Position numbers and translations under genes: made by a program. The notes under the pieces were generated by a model. The model made no database searches, had not been told where the DNA came from, and saw nothing but the letters and a program-made list of their open reading frames with translations. Positions 46,256 to 56,600 of a stretch of DNA of 64,000 nt are shown in pieces. Every line of letters begins with the position of its first letter. Position 1 is the stretch's first letter. The DNA is from Yamagishiella unicocca (Eukaryota > Chlorophyta > Chlorophyceae > Chlamydomonadales > Volvocaceae), in contig BDSL01000022.1 of assembly GCA_003116995.1 (NCBI GenBank), forward strand, positions 744,001-808,000. The letters are read 5' to 3'.

Positions 46256-49200
46256 TCAGACGTCTGCCCCCCCCACCGGCGCTGCTTCCTCCACCGCTTC
46301 CTCCTCCCCTTCCTCCTCCTCCTGCGCCTCCAACGCCAGGGTGGCAAACGCGCTTGCCCGCCGCTCCGGCGCGGACCTGCTCACCGCTGCCGCCGCCGCC
46401 GCCGCTGCCGTGCCCGTTACCACCATGTCCAAACTCACTCTTGGCCACACCGCCACATCCTGCCCCGGGCTGGTGTGGCTGAAGGCGCCCCGGGGGGCGA
46501 ACGTCACTGCGCTGCCAGGCGACAAGGCAGCCCCCTCCAACGACCGGCTGGTCGTCAGTGTGCTGCCGCCGCCGGCGGCGGCGGCGGCGGCGCCACCGTC
46601 GTCGCCGCTGCGCGGCGACCTCAGGCTGAAGCTATCCGCCAGGCGGTCGAGGCCTGAACCCACGCTACGGCCGACCAGCAGGGCGGTCATGATGCTGTGC
46701 CGGGGAGGGGCCTCCGCCGCGGCGCGGCGCGGTGCGGCGGGTTGTGCCGCGGCGAAGAAGGCGCCGGTGAGGCCGCCGGGGGCGGGCGGGGAGCGGAACG
46801 CCGGCGTGCGGCTGTTCGCATTGGGCAGGGGCACTGTCCGTCCCCTAACTGGGCCGCGGCTGACGGGGACAGACGAGGCCGCCGCGCCGCGCCACACATG
46901 CGTCGTCGCCGTTGCGGACGTTGAGGAGGCGGGCGGCGGCGGCGGGCCCGCGCGGTTGGCGGCGGCGGCGGTGGCGGCGGCGTCGGCGGCGTCGGCCTCA
47001 CCGCTCAGCCGCTTCAGCTCCTGGTAGCTACTGCGCCCGCGGCCGGAGCGCTCCGAAGCAGGGTCGGACAGCAGCAGTAGCACCTGCGGGGAGTCTAGCC
47101 CAGTGGGTGCGGTCATGATACGCCGCATGCTCCCGCCGCTAGCGATGGGTGGTACGGCGCCGGCGCCGGAGCGGCGAGGCGGCTGAGTGCCCGCCGCGGC
47201 GGCGCCGCCGGTTGGCTTTGGCTGCGGCGCCGAGTCCTCGTCGCCGGCGTCAACCAGAGGGGCGCTGCTGGCGACGCGGCTGACGCCGCCCAGGGCCCCA
47301 GCCATCAGCCGCGCGGCCCAACCCAGCGCCCCTGGCGACGGCGGCGCCGCCGCCAACGCACCCTGCCCGCCAGTGCCGCCGCCGGGCATGGCGCCAGCCG
47401 AGGAGCGGCGGGGAATGGCGACCGCGGCTGCGGCCGCAGCTGCGGCGTTGGGCGAGGAGCTGGTGGTGGCGGCCCAGACGTCCTCCCACTCGCCGCTGCT
47501 GTTGCTGCTGCCGCCGCCGCGCTGCCCCCTCACCGCCGCCGCCGCCTTCCTCGCTGCCGCCGCCCCCGCCTGCTCCTGCCGCCCCCCCTCTCCCGCCAGG
47601 CGAGCCGCCGCCAGCTGCACTACCTCGCCGCCCGGGCCTCCCGCGCCCGACTCGGACTGACCCATCAGGCCGTGCACCGGGGATAATGGCAGGTCCGAGC
47701 TGCTGCCGCCGTGGCTGTACGGCATCGGCGGCGGCGCCGCCGCCGCCACGCTCCCTTTCGCCAGCTCCCCGCCCAGGCGCTGCTGCACACCACCTGCTGC
47801 GCCCACACCCGACTGCGACGGGTTGCAGCTGCGGCCGCTGAGAGGCGATGCGCCCTCCCTGGAGAACGACTGCTGCTGATTGTGCCGCTGGTGCTGCTGC
47901 TGCTGGTGTCGCGTGTAGCGGTTGTAGCCGTGGCCGCCGTGGTGCAGGTGGCCGGGGGTGGTGCAGCTGGCGGACTCGCTGCTGACGCAGCTGGCGTTGT
48001 CGGCTCGCAGGCCGCGTAGCCCGTCCGCCTGCAGGTGCGCCGAGGACAGCGGCAGAGGGTAGTAGTCGCCGCTGGCGCTGGAGGACAGCAAGCCGTGGGA
48101 CATGGTGCGCAGTCGGCGGCCCACAGTGCTGACCAGCTGGAGGTTGGTGGGCACGTGGGAGATGCTGCCGCGCTGAACGCCTGGGGGGGGGGGCACGAGC
48201 GGGTGTCGGGGGGGGGGGCACGAGCGGGTGTCGGGGGGGGGCACGAGCGGGTGTCGGGGGGGGCACGAGCGGGTGTCGGGGGGGGGCACGAGCGGGTGTC
48301 GGGGGGGGGGCACGAGCGGGTGTCGGGGGGGGGGCGGCGTCGGGGGGCCGGGGTCGGGGGGAAGGGGATGTGTACTGTGTATTTCCGTACGCGTGTGCGC
48401 ACGGCACGGAGCTTGCATCGCTAAACCCCGGAAGATGAAGTTGATAGTTTTGTGGACATGCATAGGCAAGAACGCACAAAGAGTTCCCCGCCCGCGCCCT
48501 CCTGCCGCCGCCCCGCCCCAGCCAGCCAGCCAGCCACCCTCGTTACCCCCCGTCCCAGCCAGCCACCCTCTCATCACCGCCCCCTCCCAGCCAGCCAGCC
48601 AGCCAGCCACCCACCCTCGTTGCCGAAGATGAAGTCCAGCACGTTGAGGTACTTGGAGCGGAATACGTCCCGGTGCTCCCCGCGTGCGTCGCTGTAGCAG
48701 TGCATGATGGCGCCGCAGCCCAGGCTGAACAGCAGCACGTCCAGGCGGAGGCCACTGGAGGAGGAAGGGGCGGCGGAAGGGGCGGCGGAGCCGCCGCGGA
48801 GGGGGCCGCCGCCTCTGAAAGGCAGGGGGCCTCGGGGCCCGCCGCCGCGGCGAGGAGCAGCCGCGCCGGCTTCGGGTCCTCCGGCCCAGCCCCACAGCCA
48901 GCAGCACCTGCGGAAGCGTGTGGGGAGCGGTGGGGTCGGGAGATTGAGTGCGGTGGGGAGGGGTGGGGCCGGGAGGGGTGGAGTGTGGTGGGGAGGTGTG
49001 GGAGCGGCGGGATGTTGCGGTGGTGTGAAAGTGGACAGCTGAAGTCGGTGAGGCCCAGTGCGGCTTGGGACCGGGGAAGGTGGAATGCGTGCGGCCCGTG
49101 CGTGGGTGCCTGCGCGCCGACCCCTGCTGCCCCTCTGTCCTCGCCCCTCTCATACCCCTCTCAACCAGAGCATCCTCTCCGCCCGCCCACCCGCCCACCC

Positions 49201-52200
49201 GCCTTATGAAGGCCTCCAGGGCCCTAGCCGCGCAGTACATGGCCAGTTCCATCCGGCGGCTCTTCTTCTCAATCAGTGTGGCCAGCCCGCCCGTCCACAC
49301 GCTGCCGGCAATGACTGTGCCGGTGTTGGTGCCGGCCACGCAAAAGCCGCTGCAGGCGCCTGGGGGAAGCAGGCGGGGGGGGGGGGTTGTTAAGAAGGCG
49401 GGGGGGAACGGTGGTGTAGAAACCCTGCGTGTAAACGACACAGGGCAAGGAGGCGAAACGACCGGCGGCGTGCCCGGGGGGGAGAGGCGAGCAGACGAAC
49501 GAATAGGAAGAGGTATTAAAACTCGTCGCACTATGGGTATTACAACTGGTCATGCGGTAGGTACTACAACAGTTCGTTTGGTAGGTACTTCAAGTAGTCA
49601 TACAGTAGGTTTTACAACTGGTCCTACGGTGGGGGTATAATGTGGGTGGGAGGAAGGGTGCAGGGATCCCCGGGCCACCAACACGATCCAGGGAGGCCGC
49701 AGGCCGGGTGCGCGGCTCCAAAGCAGGGGCAGAAGCAAGTGCATGCCAGGGCCCCTGGGCTGTCACTGTTTGAAGCTGTTTAGGCTGCGTCCGCCCCCCA
49801 CCCCGCAACCTTTTTCGGACATCCACGGGTTTCCCTCGAACCCCGCAACCCCCCTTACCCGCGAACGCCGCCCCGATGTAGGCCGACAGGAAGGCCGAGG
49901 ACCTCAGCACCGCCACCGCCATCTTGGGCAGCAGCTCCTTGGGCCGCGCCAGCAGCGCCGTACGGTGCACCAGCACACTAGACACCAGGTAGAAGGGGAC
50001 GTACACGGACAGGGTGCTGCTGTAGGCCTGAGGGGGAGGGGGAGGGGGCAAGCCGGCGGGGGGGGGGGGGGGCCGCGGGTCAGGGGGCCGAAAACAAAAT
50101 AGGCCCTGGGTGCGGATAGGAGGTGTTTTGCCATGGTGCCAGTACGGAGACGTAGGAGCTTCTAAGGACGAGCGTCCGGCGAGTGGGGTAGCTTACCAGC
50201 GGGCGGCTGGCTGGGTGCGCCCGGAGTGCTCCAGGGAAGCCAGGGTTGTGTGCTACATCAGCCACGAGAAAGCAACCTGCAACGCCACCACCCCTCCCCT
50301 CCTCCCCACGACTCCCTCAGCCTGGCCACGGCACCACCTCAATGGCACCACCGCCACACGCTTCCCCTCCCGCCCCCTCTTCCCCCGTTGCTCCCCCTCC
50401 ACCCCCCCCCGACGACCATGCGCCAACTATCCTGTCCTGTTGCGTAAACCGGTTTTTATACACCCCAACACACACACAGCAACACGTACACGCGCACACA
50501 CATCCATACCTGCGGCATCACCGACATCGCATGTCCGACGCAGCTCTGCCCCGGGTGGAAGAACTCGCAGGGCGTGCGGTGCAGGCGGCCGGGCCCCGTG
50601 TTGAGGTGGGCCAGGGGGGTGCCGGCGAGGGACCGGAGCGGACCGGGGGCGAGGCCACGGGAGTTCCGGCTGGCGTGCTCCTGGGGGTGGGAGGGGGTTG
50701 GGGTTTGGAGGTCGCGGGGCGCGGGGGAGTTCTTGGAGGCTACTGGGGGATCCCAACTTGGTGAGCAGGTGTGACGCAGTGTTGGCTCTGAGGAGAGAAC
50801 CCTCCCTCATCCCTCCTTGCAGTAACCCCCCGGGGCTGCACTGAATGCCCCGTGCTACTGCTGCTACTACTACTGCTGCTGCTAAGTGGAGGGGCTGCTG
50901 CGGCTGCTGCCCTCTTCCCACATCCGGCCCGCCATCCTGCCCCACCGAAGCCACATCCCTCCCACTAGCTGGCCCGGCCGCCCCCCACGACGGCATCCCG
51001 CCACTCGCGCACCAATCGCCCACGCGCCCCTCCCTGGCCCCTACTGCTCCCGTTCCACCCCGCCCCCCTCCACCCCGCCCCCCTCCACCCGCCCCCCCTC
51101 CACCCCGGCCCCCTCCACCCCGCCCCCCTCCACCCCGCCCCCCTCCACCCCGCCCCCCTCCACCCCGCCCCCTCCACCCCGCCCCCCTCCACCCCGCCCC
51201 CCTCCACCCCGCCCCCCTCCACCCCGGCCCCCCTCCACCCTCGCCGGCGCCGCCCTCTACCCACCCTTACTGCCGCCCACACGTAGGGGTCCTTGCCGCC
51301 CTCTACCCACCCTTACTGCCGCCCACACGTAGGGGTCCTTGCCGCCCATGCGCGTGATGAACCGGACGTAGGTGGCCGGCAGCGTGGAGGGCGCCATGAT
51401 GAACGAGTACAGGATCTGGCTGGCGGCCACACACATGAGCAGCGTGTCGCCGTTCTGCATGCGGGTGGGGCGCAGCAGCGCGCGCAGAGCAGGCGGCGCA
51501 CTGCGGGCAGAGGAGAGGGAGGGGGGGAGAGGGCCGGGGACAGATGGGAGTCTGTGGGTTCGGGAGGTCGAGGCGGAGGCTGTGTGTGCGCTGTGTGTGC
51601 GCTGTGGCTGTGGCTGAAGCCACGACTAGGGTAGGTGCAGCACTGAGGTCGCAGTCCCCGCGGGCATGGTTGCAAATGGAGAGGGGAGGGCACATGAAAC
51701 ACACGTACTTAGCATCCCCTGGCTCGCAGCATGCCCTCACGGCATTGCAGCCCCAGCCCCAGCCTCAGCGACAGGCCCAGCCCCGGCGCCAGCATCACGA
51801 CCATCGCCTCATTCCAGCACACCACCATCTGCTGGTCGCAGCCCGTCCGATGCTGCAGCAGGTGGCTTGTCCGGCCCCGGCCCCGGCCCGGCTCATGCAT
51901 GCACCCCACCCACCTCGGCTTGTTGCCCGTGCGCACCAGCAGCGTCAAGCCGCGCAGCAGGATGTAGGTCGCGAGGCTGTAGTGCCGCTGGTTGGAGCTA
52001 CGGCAGGGACAGGGGGAGGCGAGGAGGCAGGGCAGGAGTGGGGAGAGGCGGGAAGGGCGAGCGAAGCCCAACACCCGCACCCGTACGGCACTGCAGGTGG
52101 CCTGCCGTCCTGTCTGGCTGCAGGCTGAAGGGTTGATGGGCCCAAGCGAGTGCACGCGCACCGGCCAGCCAGGGGCTATTTTCTGACGGCCCGGTCCTCA

Positions 52201-53318
52201 GGTAGCTGCTGCGCAAAGGCAGGCCGGTCTTCAGTTGCTGCTGAGCCAAGGCAGGCCGGTCCTCAGCAACACTGGAAGCGACCACATGGTCCACGACCAC
52301 AACCGGTCCGAGCGAGCACCCGCTTCTCCCACCGTCCGCCCCCACCCATATCGATGCTTCCAGCTGGCCGAACACCGCGTGCCCCTCCCCTCCACCGACC
52401 GGCCAGTCGCACGGCGAGGCGACGTGTGAGCAACGTGTACGACTACGCTACTGCCGGTCACGTAAGGATGTGTCCCATGCTACTGCCAGGGTCGTTCGGA
52501 AGGGGCTGCCCTGCGCGCGTGCAGGCCGCGATTGCGGAACGGGGGCCCGCCTACCCGGTTATCCGCAGCGACTGCCCCGCAACCAGCCCGGCAACCAGCG
52601 CACGCCACCGCTGCGTACTGCGTGCCGTGTCATTGTCGTACGGGTCAAGCAGGGAAGGGGAGGGAAGGGAGGAAAGGGGAGGAAAGGGAAGGGAAGGGAA
52701 GGGGAGGAAAGGGGAGGGAGCGGTCCGTGGAGGGTGAAGAGGTGCTGAGTAACGCAAGGACGTGGCCGCGTTTGTGGTCGCACGGTCATGGTGCAACAGA
52801 CAGCGGCACGTGGCTGAGATAAGACAACGTACGGCACAGGGCATGCGCTGGGGTGGTGGGTGGCATTTGAAAGTCGAAGCCTGACACGTGACAGCCAGCA
52901 CGGTTTCGGCGGCGCGCCGGCGAGCTGACCTGGCCTTGCCGAACACGAGCGCGATGCCTTCGTCGACAGCCGTGTATGATGATCCAAGGGTCGCCAGAAA
53001 ACAGGTGTGCAGCACTGTATCTCGCAGGACGTCGCCCAGCGTCATTACCCGCTGCCGCCCCTTTCCGCGGAGACGCGACAGCAGATACATAACGAAAGTG
53101 AGCGTATGGAGACCACCCTTGATAAGGACTGCCGCGGCTGCGCCACGAATTGCAGCCGTCCGAACTCGGTCCCAGCCGCGGCGCAGCTCTGGCGTTTTCG
53201 CAAACAGCTCGAGTTCGTCGAACACGCCTCTATCGCTGAAACTGGCATCCTCTTCACCAGGTGGCACCCTGGCCCTAGGTCTAAATCGCTCCCCGGCGTC
53301 GGTATCATGGCCGCGCAT
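46256..53318 (-). CDS. TMEM135/Tim17-like multi-pass membrane protein with long disordered tail
   Basis: Eight exons join in phase to about 1,123 residues: 53318-52930, 51997-51914, 51500-51317, 50680-50510, 50027-49859, 49359-49203, 48907-48615 and 48180-46256. Residues 220-482 match TMEM135: a PCEFFHPGQSC head, LSVYVPFYLVSSVLVHR, LLPKMAVAVLRSSAFL, GLATLIEKKSRRMELAMYC, LDVLLFSLGCGAIMHCYSD and KYLNVLDFIFGNEG. The first 219 residues look like a second half-copy (LRDTVLHTCFLATLGSSY, HYSLATYILLRGLTLLVR, NGDTLLMCVAASQIL). Animal TMEM135 is a peroxisomal and mitochondrial membrane protein related to Tim17; organelle targeting here is inferred. Exon 8 adds about 640 residues rich in Ala, Gly, Ser and Pro with an acidic end, absent from animal homologues. 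Intron 6 has a GC donor (ATAAG then GCGGGT), needed to keep frame. Confidence 0.78.
48187..48350 (-). repeat. C-rich minisatellite forming the 3' end of TMEM135-like intron 7
   Basis: About six copies of a 23-26 bp unit (CACCCGCTCGTGCCCCCC on the minus strand, with variable C-runs) end exactly at the acceptor of exon 8. The array therefore supplies the polypyrimidine tract of this splice site. Confidence 0.9.
49510..49640. repeat. AT-rich 24-bp imperfect repeat in TMEM135-like intron 5
   Basis: Four or five diverged 24-bp units contain GGTATTACAACTGGTCATGC, GGTACTACAACAGTTCG and GGTTTTACAACTGGTCC. The composition is much more AT-rich than the surrounding introns. Read on the plus strand the unit keeps an 8-residue periodicity (VGxTTxxx). 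Confidence 0.75.
50405..50465 (+). repeat. Dispersed intronic repeat B, partial copy 3
   Basis: Nearly identical over about 50 bp to 41702-41755 (ACCATGCGCCAACTATCC, TGCGTAAACCGGTTTTTATA). It lies in intron 4 of the minus-strand TMEM135-like gene, so it is antisense to its host, whereas the other two copies are in sense orientation. Confidence 0.8.
51056..51245 (-). repeat. 15-bp minisatellite in TMEM135-like intron 3
   Basis: About twelve copies of CCCTCCACCCCGCCC, with small variants, read on the plus strand. Confidence 0.9.
51250..51345 (-). repeat. 46-bp tandem duplication of an exon end and its splice donor
   Basis: Two near-perfect 46-bp copies each contain, on the minus strand, GGCAAGGACCCCTACGTGTG followed by GGCGGCAGTAAGGG. 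The proximal copy is the genuine end and donor of exon 3; the second copy repeats both inside the intron. Use of the distal donor would add 46 nt and shift the frame. Confidence 0.9.
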
Positions 53319-53609
53319 TCTCCCGCGTCAGACACCCTTGCTGAATCACCGACACAGCGAGAAGTTTAAAATCCTTTGGATACATGTGTTTACACAGCGG
53401 GGCTGAATTCACACCACAAGGACCCCCGCGAGTTGCCTACGTACCTCGTACGACTGACCTTTTTGTCATGGATGCGTAGGCAGGCATTCTCTCGCATGAG
53501 CCCCTTCCAATTTTCGACTCTGTGAAGCACATCGTCTTACGACTTTGAATTCCCTACTGGTTAGCGTCTTTGCCGTTGTTCGCTAGTACACTTGCATCCC
53601 TTAACAACC
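53319..53609. promoter_or_regulatory. Divergent promoter, TMEM135-like / M41-like genes
   Basis: A gap of 291 bp separates divergent starts, with AT-richer sequence. It must contain both promoters. No motif was assigned. Confidence 0.45.
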
Positions 53610-56600
53610 ATGAATTTAAACCGCGCCACATGTGGGCCGACGGCCTTCATCAACAGCAAGAACACAAGATCTCCATTCACGGCCGCGACTGTTCCGCCGC
53701 GTTGCCAGTACCGTTCGTCGCGGGTTCGGCTGCAAGTGTCAGCGGCAACCTCTGCAACTGCCGATGCACAGACTCTTTATGCGGACCTCAACACAGCCTG
53801 TGACAACCTCAGGCGTGCGCCATCGTCGATGGTGCGTGCATGGAAACTTCTTCGCGTTGGAACTTGTGGACGAGCGCAGAGCGACGAACCGACCCACCAC
53901 GCCGCGCAATGCTGTTGCATCTTCGTCAAAACCTTGACACGTGATGTGGCCGATGCGTTCTGTGCGATTGCCCGACAACCATCCCAGCCCTGCAAACTCA
54001 TCCCCTATCCCACCCTTCCGCACCACGGCAGTCCACGGCCTTTCCCCCAGCAACCTCCCACACAATGCAACCAGTGGCCACCACTAGTCACATCCACACC
54101 TGGCGTCGCTTCACTTCCCCTCAGCACATCTCGCCCCTGCTTCCGCGCCCCCTCGCGCGCCCCTGTGCCCTTTCGCGCCCCCGCCCTGTGGCCTTCGCAG
54201 CGCATTGAGTTCAGCGGCCCTGTGCTCGAGTCGTTCGAGAAGCTTCGGGATGCTAGCGTCACCTCTAAGTGGGGCTCTTCGATGACGGATGCCGTTCGCC
54301 GACGTAACGTGTTCATCGGAGAGCTCCGCCAGGTGCGAACACAACATGGTGGCGGCAGGCAGGGGGGCTGGGGCAGCGGCGCGGAGGGGGCGGCGGAGCG
54401 AATGACACAGCGCCAGGGAGGCTGGTTCGCCGGCGTGGTGAAGAGTAGCTCCAGGGAGGCTGGGGAAACGGCGTGGGAGGCTTTTGTGAAGGGTGGGGTG
54501 CCCGAGTCTGGGGTACGGGAAGCACTGGATGCTCGGGCCACCGGGATTGCGGGACAGAGGTCGGGGTACGTCGGCGCCAGGCAGTCCGGCGGCGGCTGTG
54601 CCAGTGCCAGCGCCGGGTCGCATAATGGCACTAGGTCGGGAGGAGCGCTGCCTTCGGTGGCTGTACGGATGGGCCTCCACGCTGCGGGCGTGTCACCGCC
54701 GTAGGGGGGTTGCTCCCCCAAGCTGCGCGCTTGTCACTGCCATCGTCGTCCCGCTGGCGGTCATGCGGTATGATGCCGGAGGCCTGCTACCGTAATAATC
54801 GGCACTGGCACGGCTTTCTTATACTGGTAGCGCCTTGCTGCTGGGTGTCAGCTCGCCGCCGGTTTGCTGCTGCTGGTGCTGCTGGGATTTTAGGGTTTGC
54901 TGCTGGTGCTGTTGCTGCTGCTGGTGCTGCTGGGATTTTAGGGTTTGCTGCAGCGAGTGCGTCCGGTGGGGGAAGGAGGGAATAGCGGATCTACCTTTCA
55001 GTGGCGGCTGCGCGTTGCGACTGCGACCACTAGGTGCGCTGGCCGCAACAGCAAGGCATAGGCGAAGGGGAGGCGCGAAGCAGGTTGCATGCCGGCCTTT
55101 GACGTCTGGTGGCGACGGTCTGAGGTGTGGCATGCCTTGGCCATTGCGGTCCGGAGGCGGCGGTGGACTTCAATCCCAAGGCGATGCGTTCACCGGTACA
55201 TCACACATTATGGCGATGCGTTCACCGGTGCATGGCACAGTACCACCTTTTAGGGCCGTCACGGGGGAATGCGCAAGGAGTGGGGACCGGCGAGTGTGGT
55301 GTGGCTTGCACCGCGCACTGAGCGGTCAGATCCGAGGAGGGAAGGGCATGCTGGGCCAGCCCCAGGCGGGCTCATGGAAGTGCGCGCGAAGAGACGAGAG
55401 GCTGGCCGTGGGCTGGGAAGATTGGCCCTATGCCGTTGACTCGACGCGGTGTCTCAGTCCCAAAGCGCCAGCTAAGACCTTGTTGCACGTGAACTTGTGT
55501 AGCCCGCGGATGACTGTGCATGCCTCGGCCTTTGTTGGAGCCTTTTCCCCAACCGAAGAGACGCCTCGCGTCACGTCGTGTTGTCCGCCGCCGCGCCGTG
55601 CCTACGTCTTGCACCCCAGGTCGGCATCAAGAGCCCCGACAAGATTGCGGTGCCCTCGATCCGCAACGACGCGGCCTTCCTGTTCTCCGTCGTCGGTGAG
55701 TAACTAAACCCGCGAAAGCGATGGCACATTCTGCCGTACAGCCCCAACGTCTGAACCCCTTCCCTTCTCCACCTATCGGCGTTGCCTCAGCGGCAGTTGC
55801 CAGCCCGCCAACAGCGCACCTCACCCGCCGCCACCCGCCTCTTCACCATCCACCCCACCGCCTGCAGCTACGCAGCTGTCTTAAAGCCTGCCCTGCGGCA
55901 TCCCCTCCCCTAGTCACACGGCGACGGCTCCTCTGTCCCCTCCTCCGTTGGCCCGCCGGCAACTTACACCCAGTTTGCGCAATGCCGATGCCCTCCCTGC
56001 CGACCTTCCGTAGCTTCGACCAGCGTTCTCGCCGTCGTGGCTGGCCAGCTGCCCGGCGACTGGGGCTTCTTCTCGTCGTACCTCATCGGCAGCATCACGC
56101 TGGTGGTGCTGGCTATCGGGTCCACAGCGCCGGGGCTGCTGTCGGTGGTCATCGACAAGTTCAGCCAGGTCTTCCCGGATTACAAGGTGCGAGAGTGGCC
56201 GGCTGGCTGGCTGGGGGCGCTCCGGAACCACGAGGGTGGCTGGCTGGCTGCGGGCGCTCCGGAACCACGCGCGATGTAGCGGACGGAGCGGAGCGGCTTC
56301 GCGATCCGAAATAGAGGAACCATTTGTTTTTATAGGCATAGTAAACGCGATTTCCTTAGTTGACCTAAATGAAACGGCGGCTAAACTTTGCGTAAAGAAT
56401 TCACATCCAAATCGCCCCCCTGTGCAACCCCCCCTGTCTTCCCTCGCTCGGCATTCCCCCCCGCTAGCACACTTTACAACATAGACTTGCGGCATTTCGT
56501 TTATTACTCGTCTGGACGTACGCGTTTTACTTCCTAATACTCACATTTTTAGCCTACACTGACACCTAGCAACTGTCTCCCAGCGCCTGACCGCGCTGTC

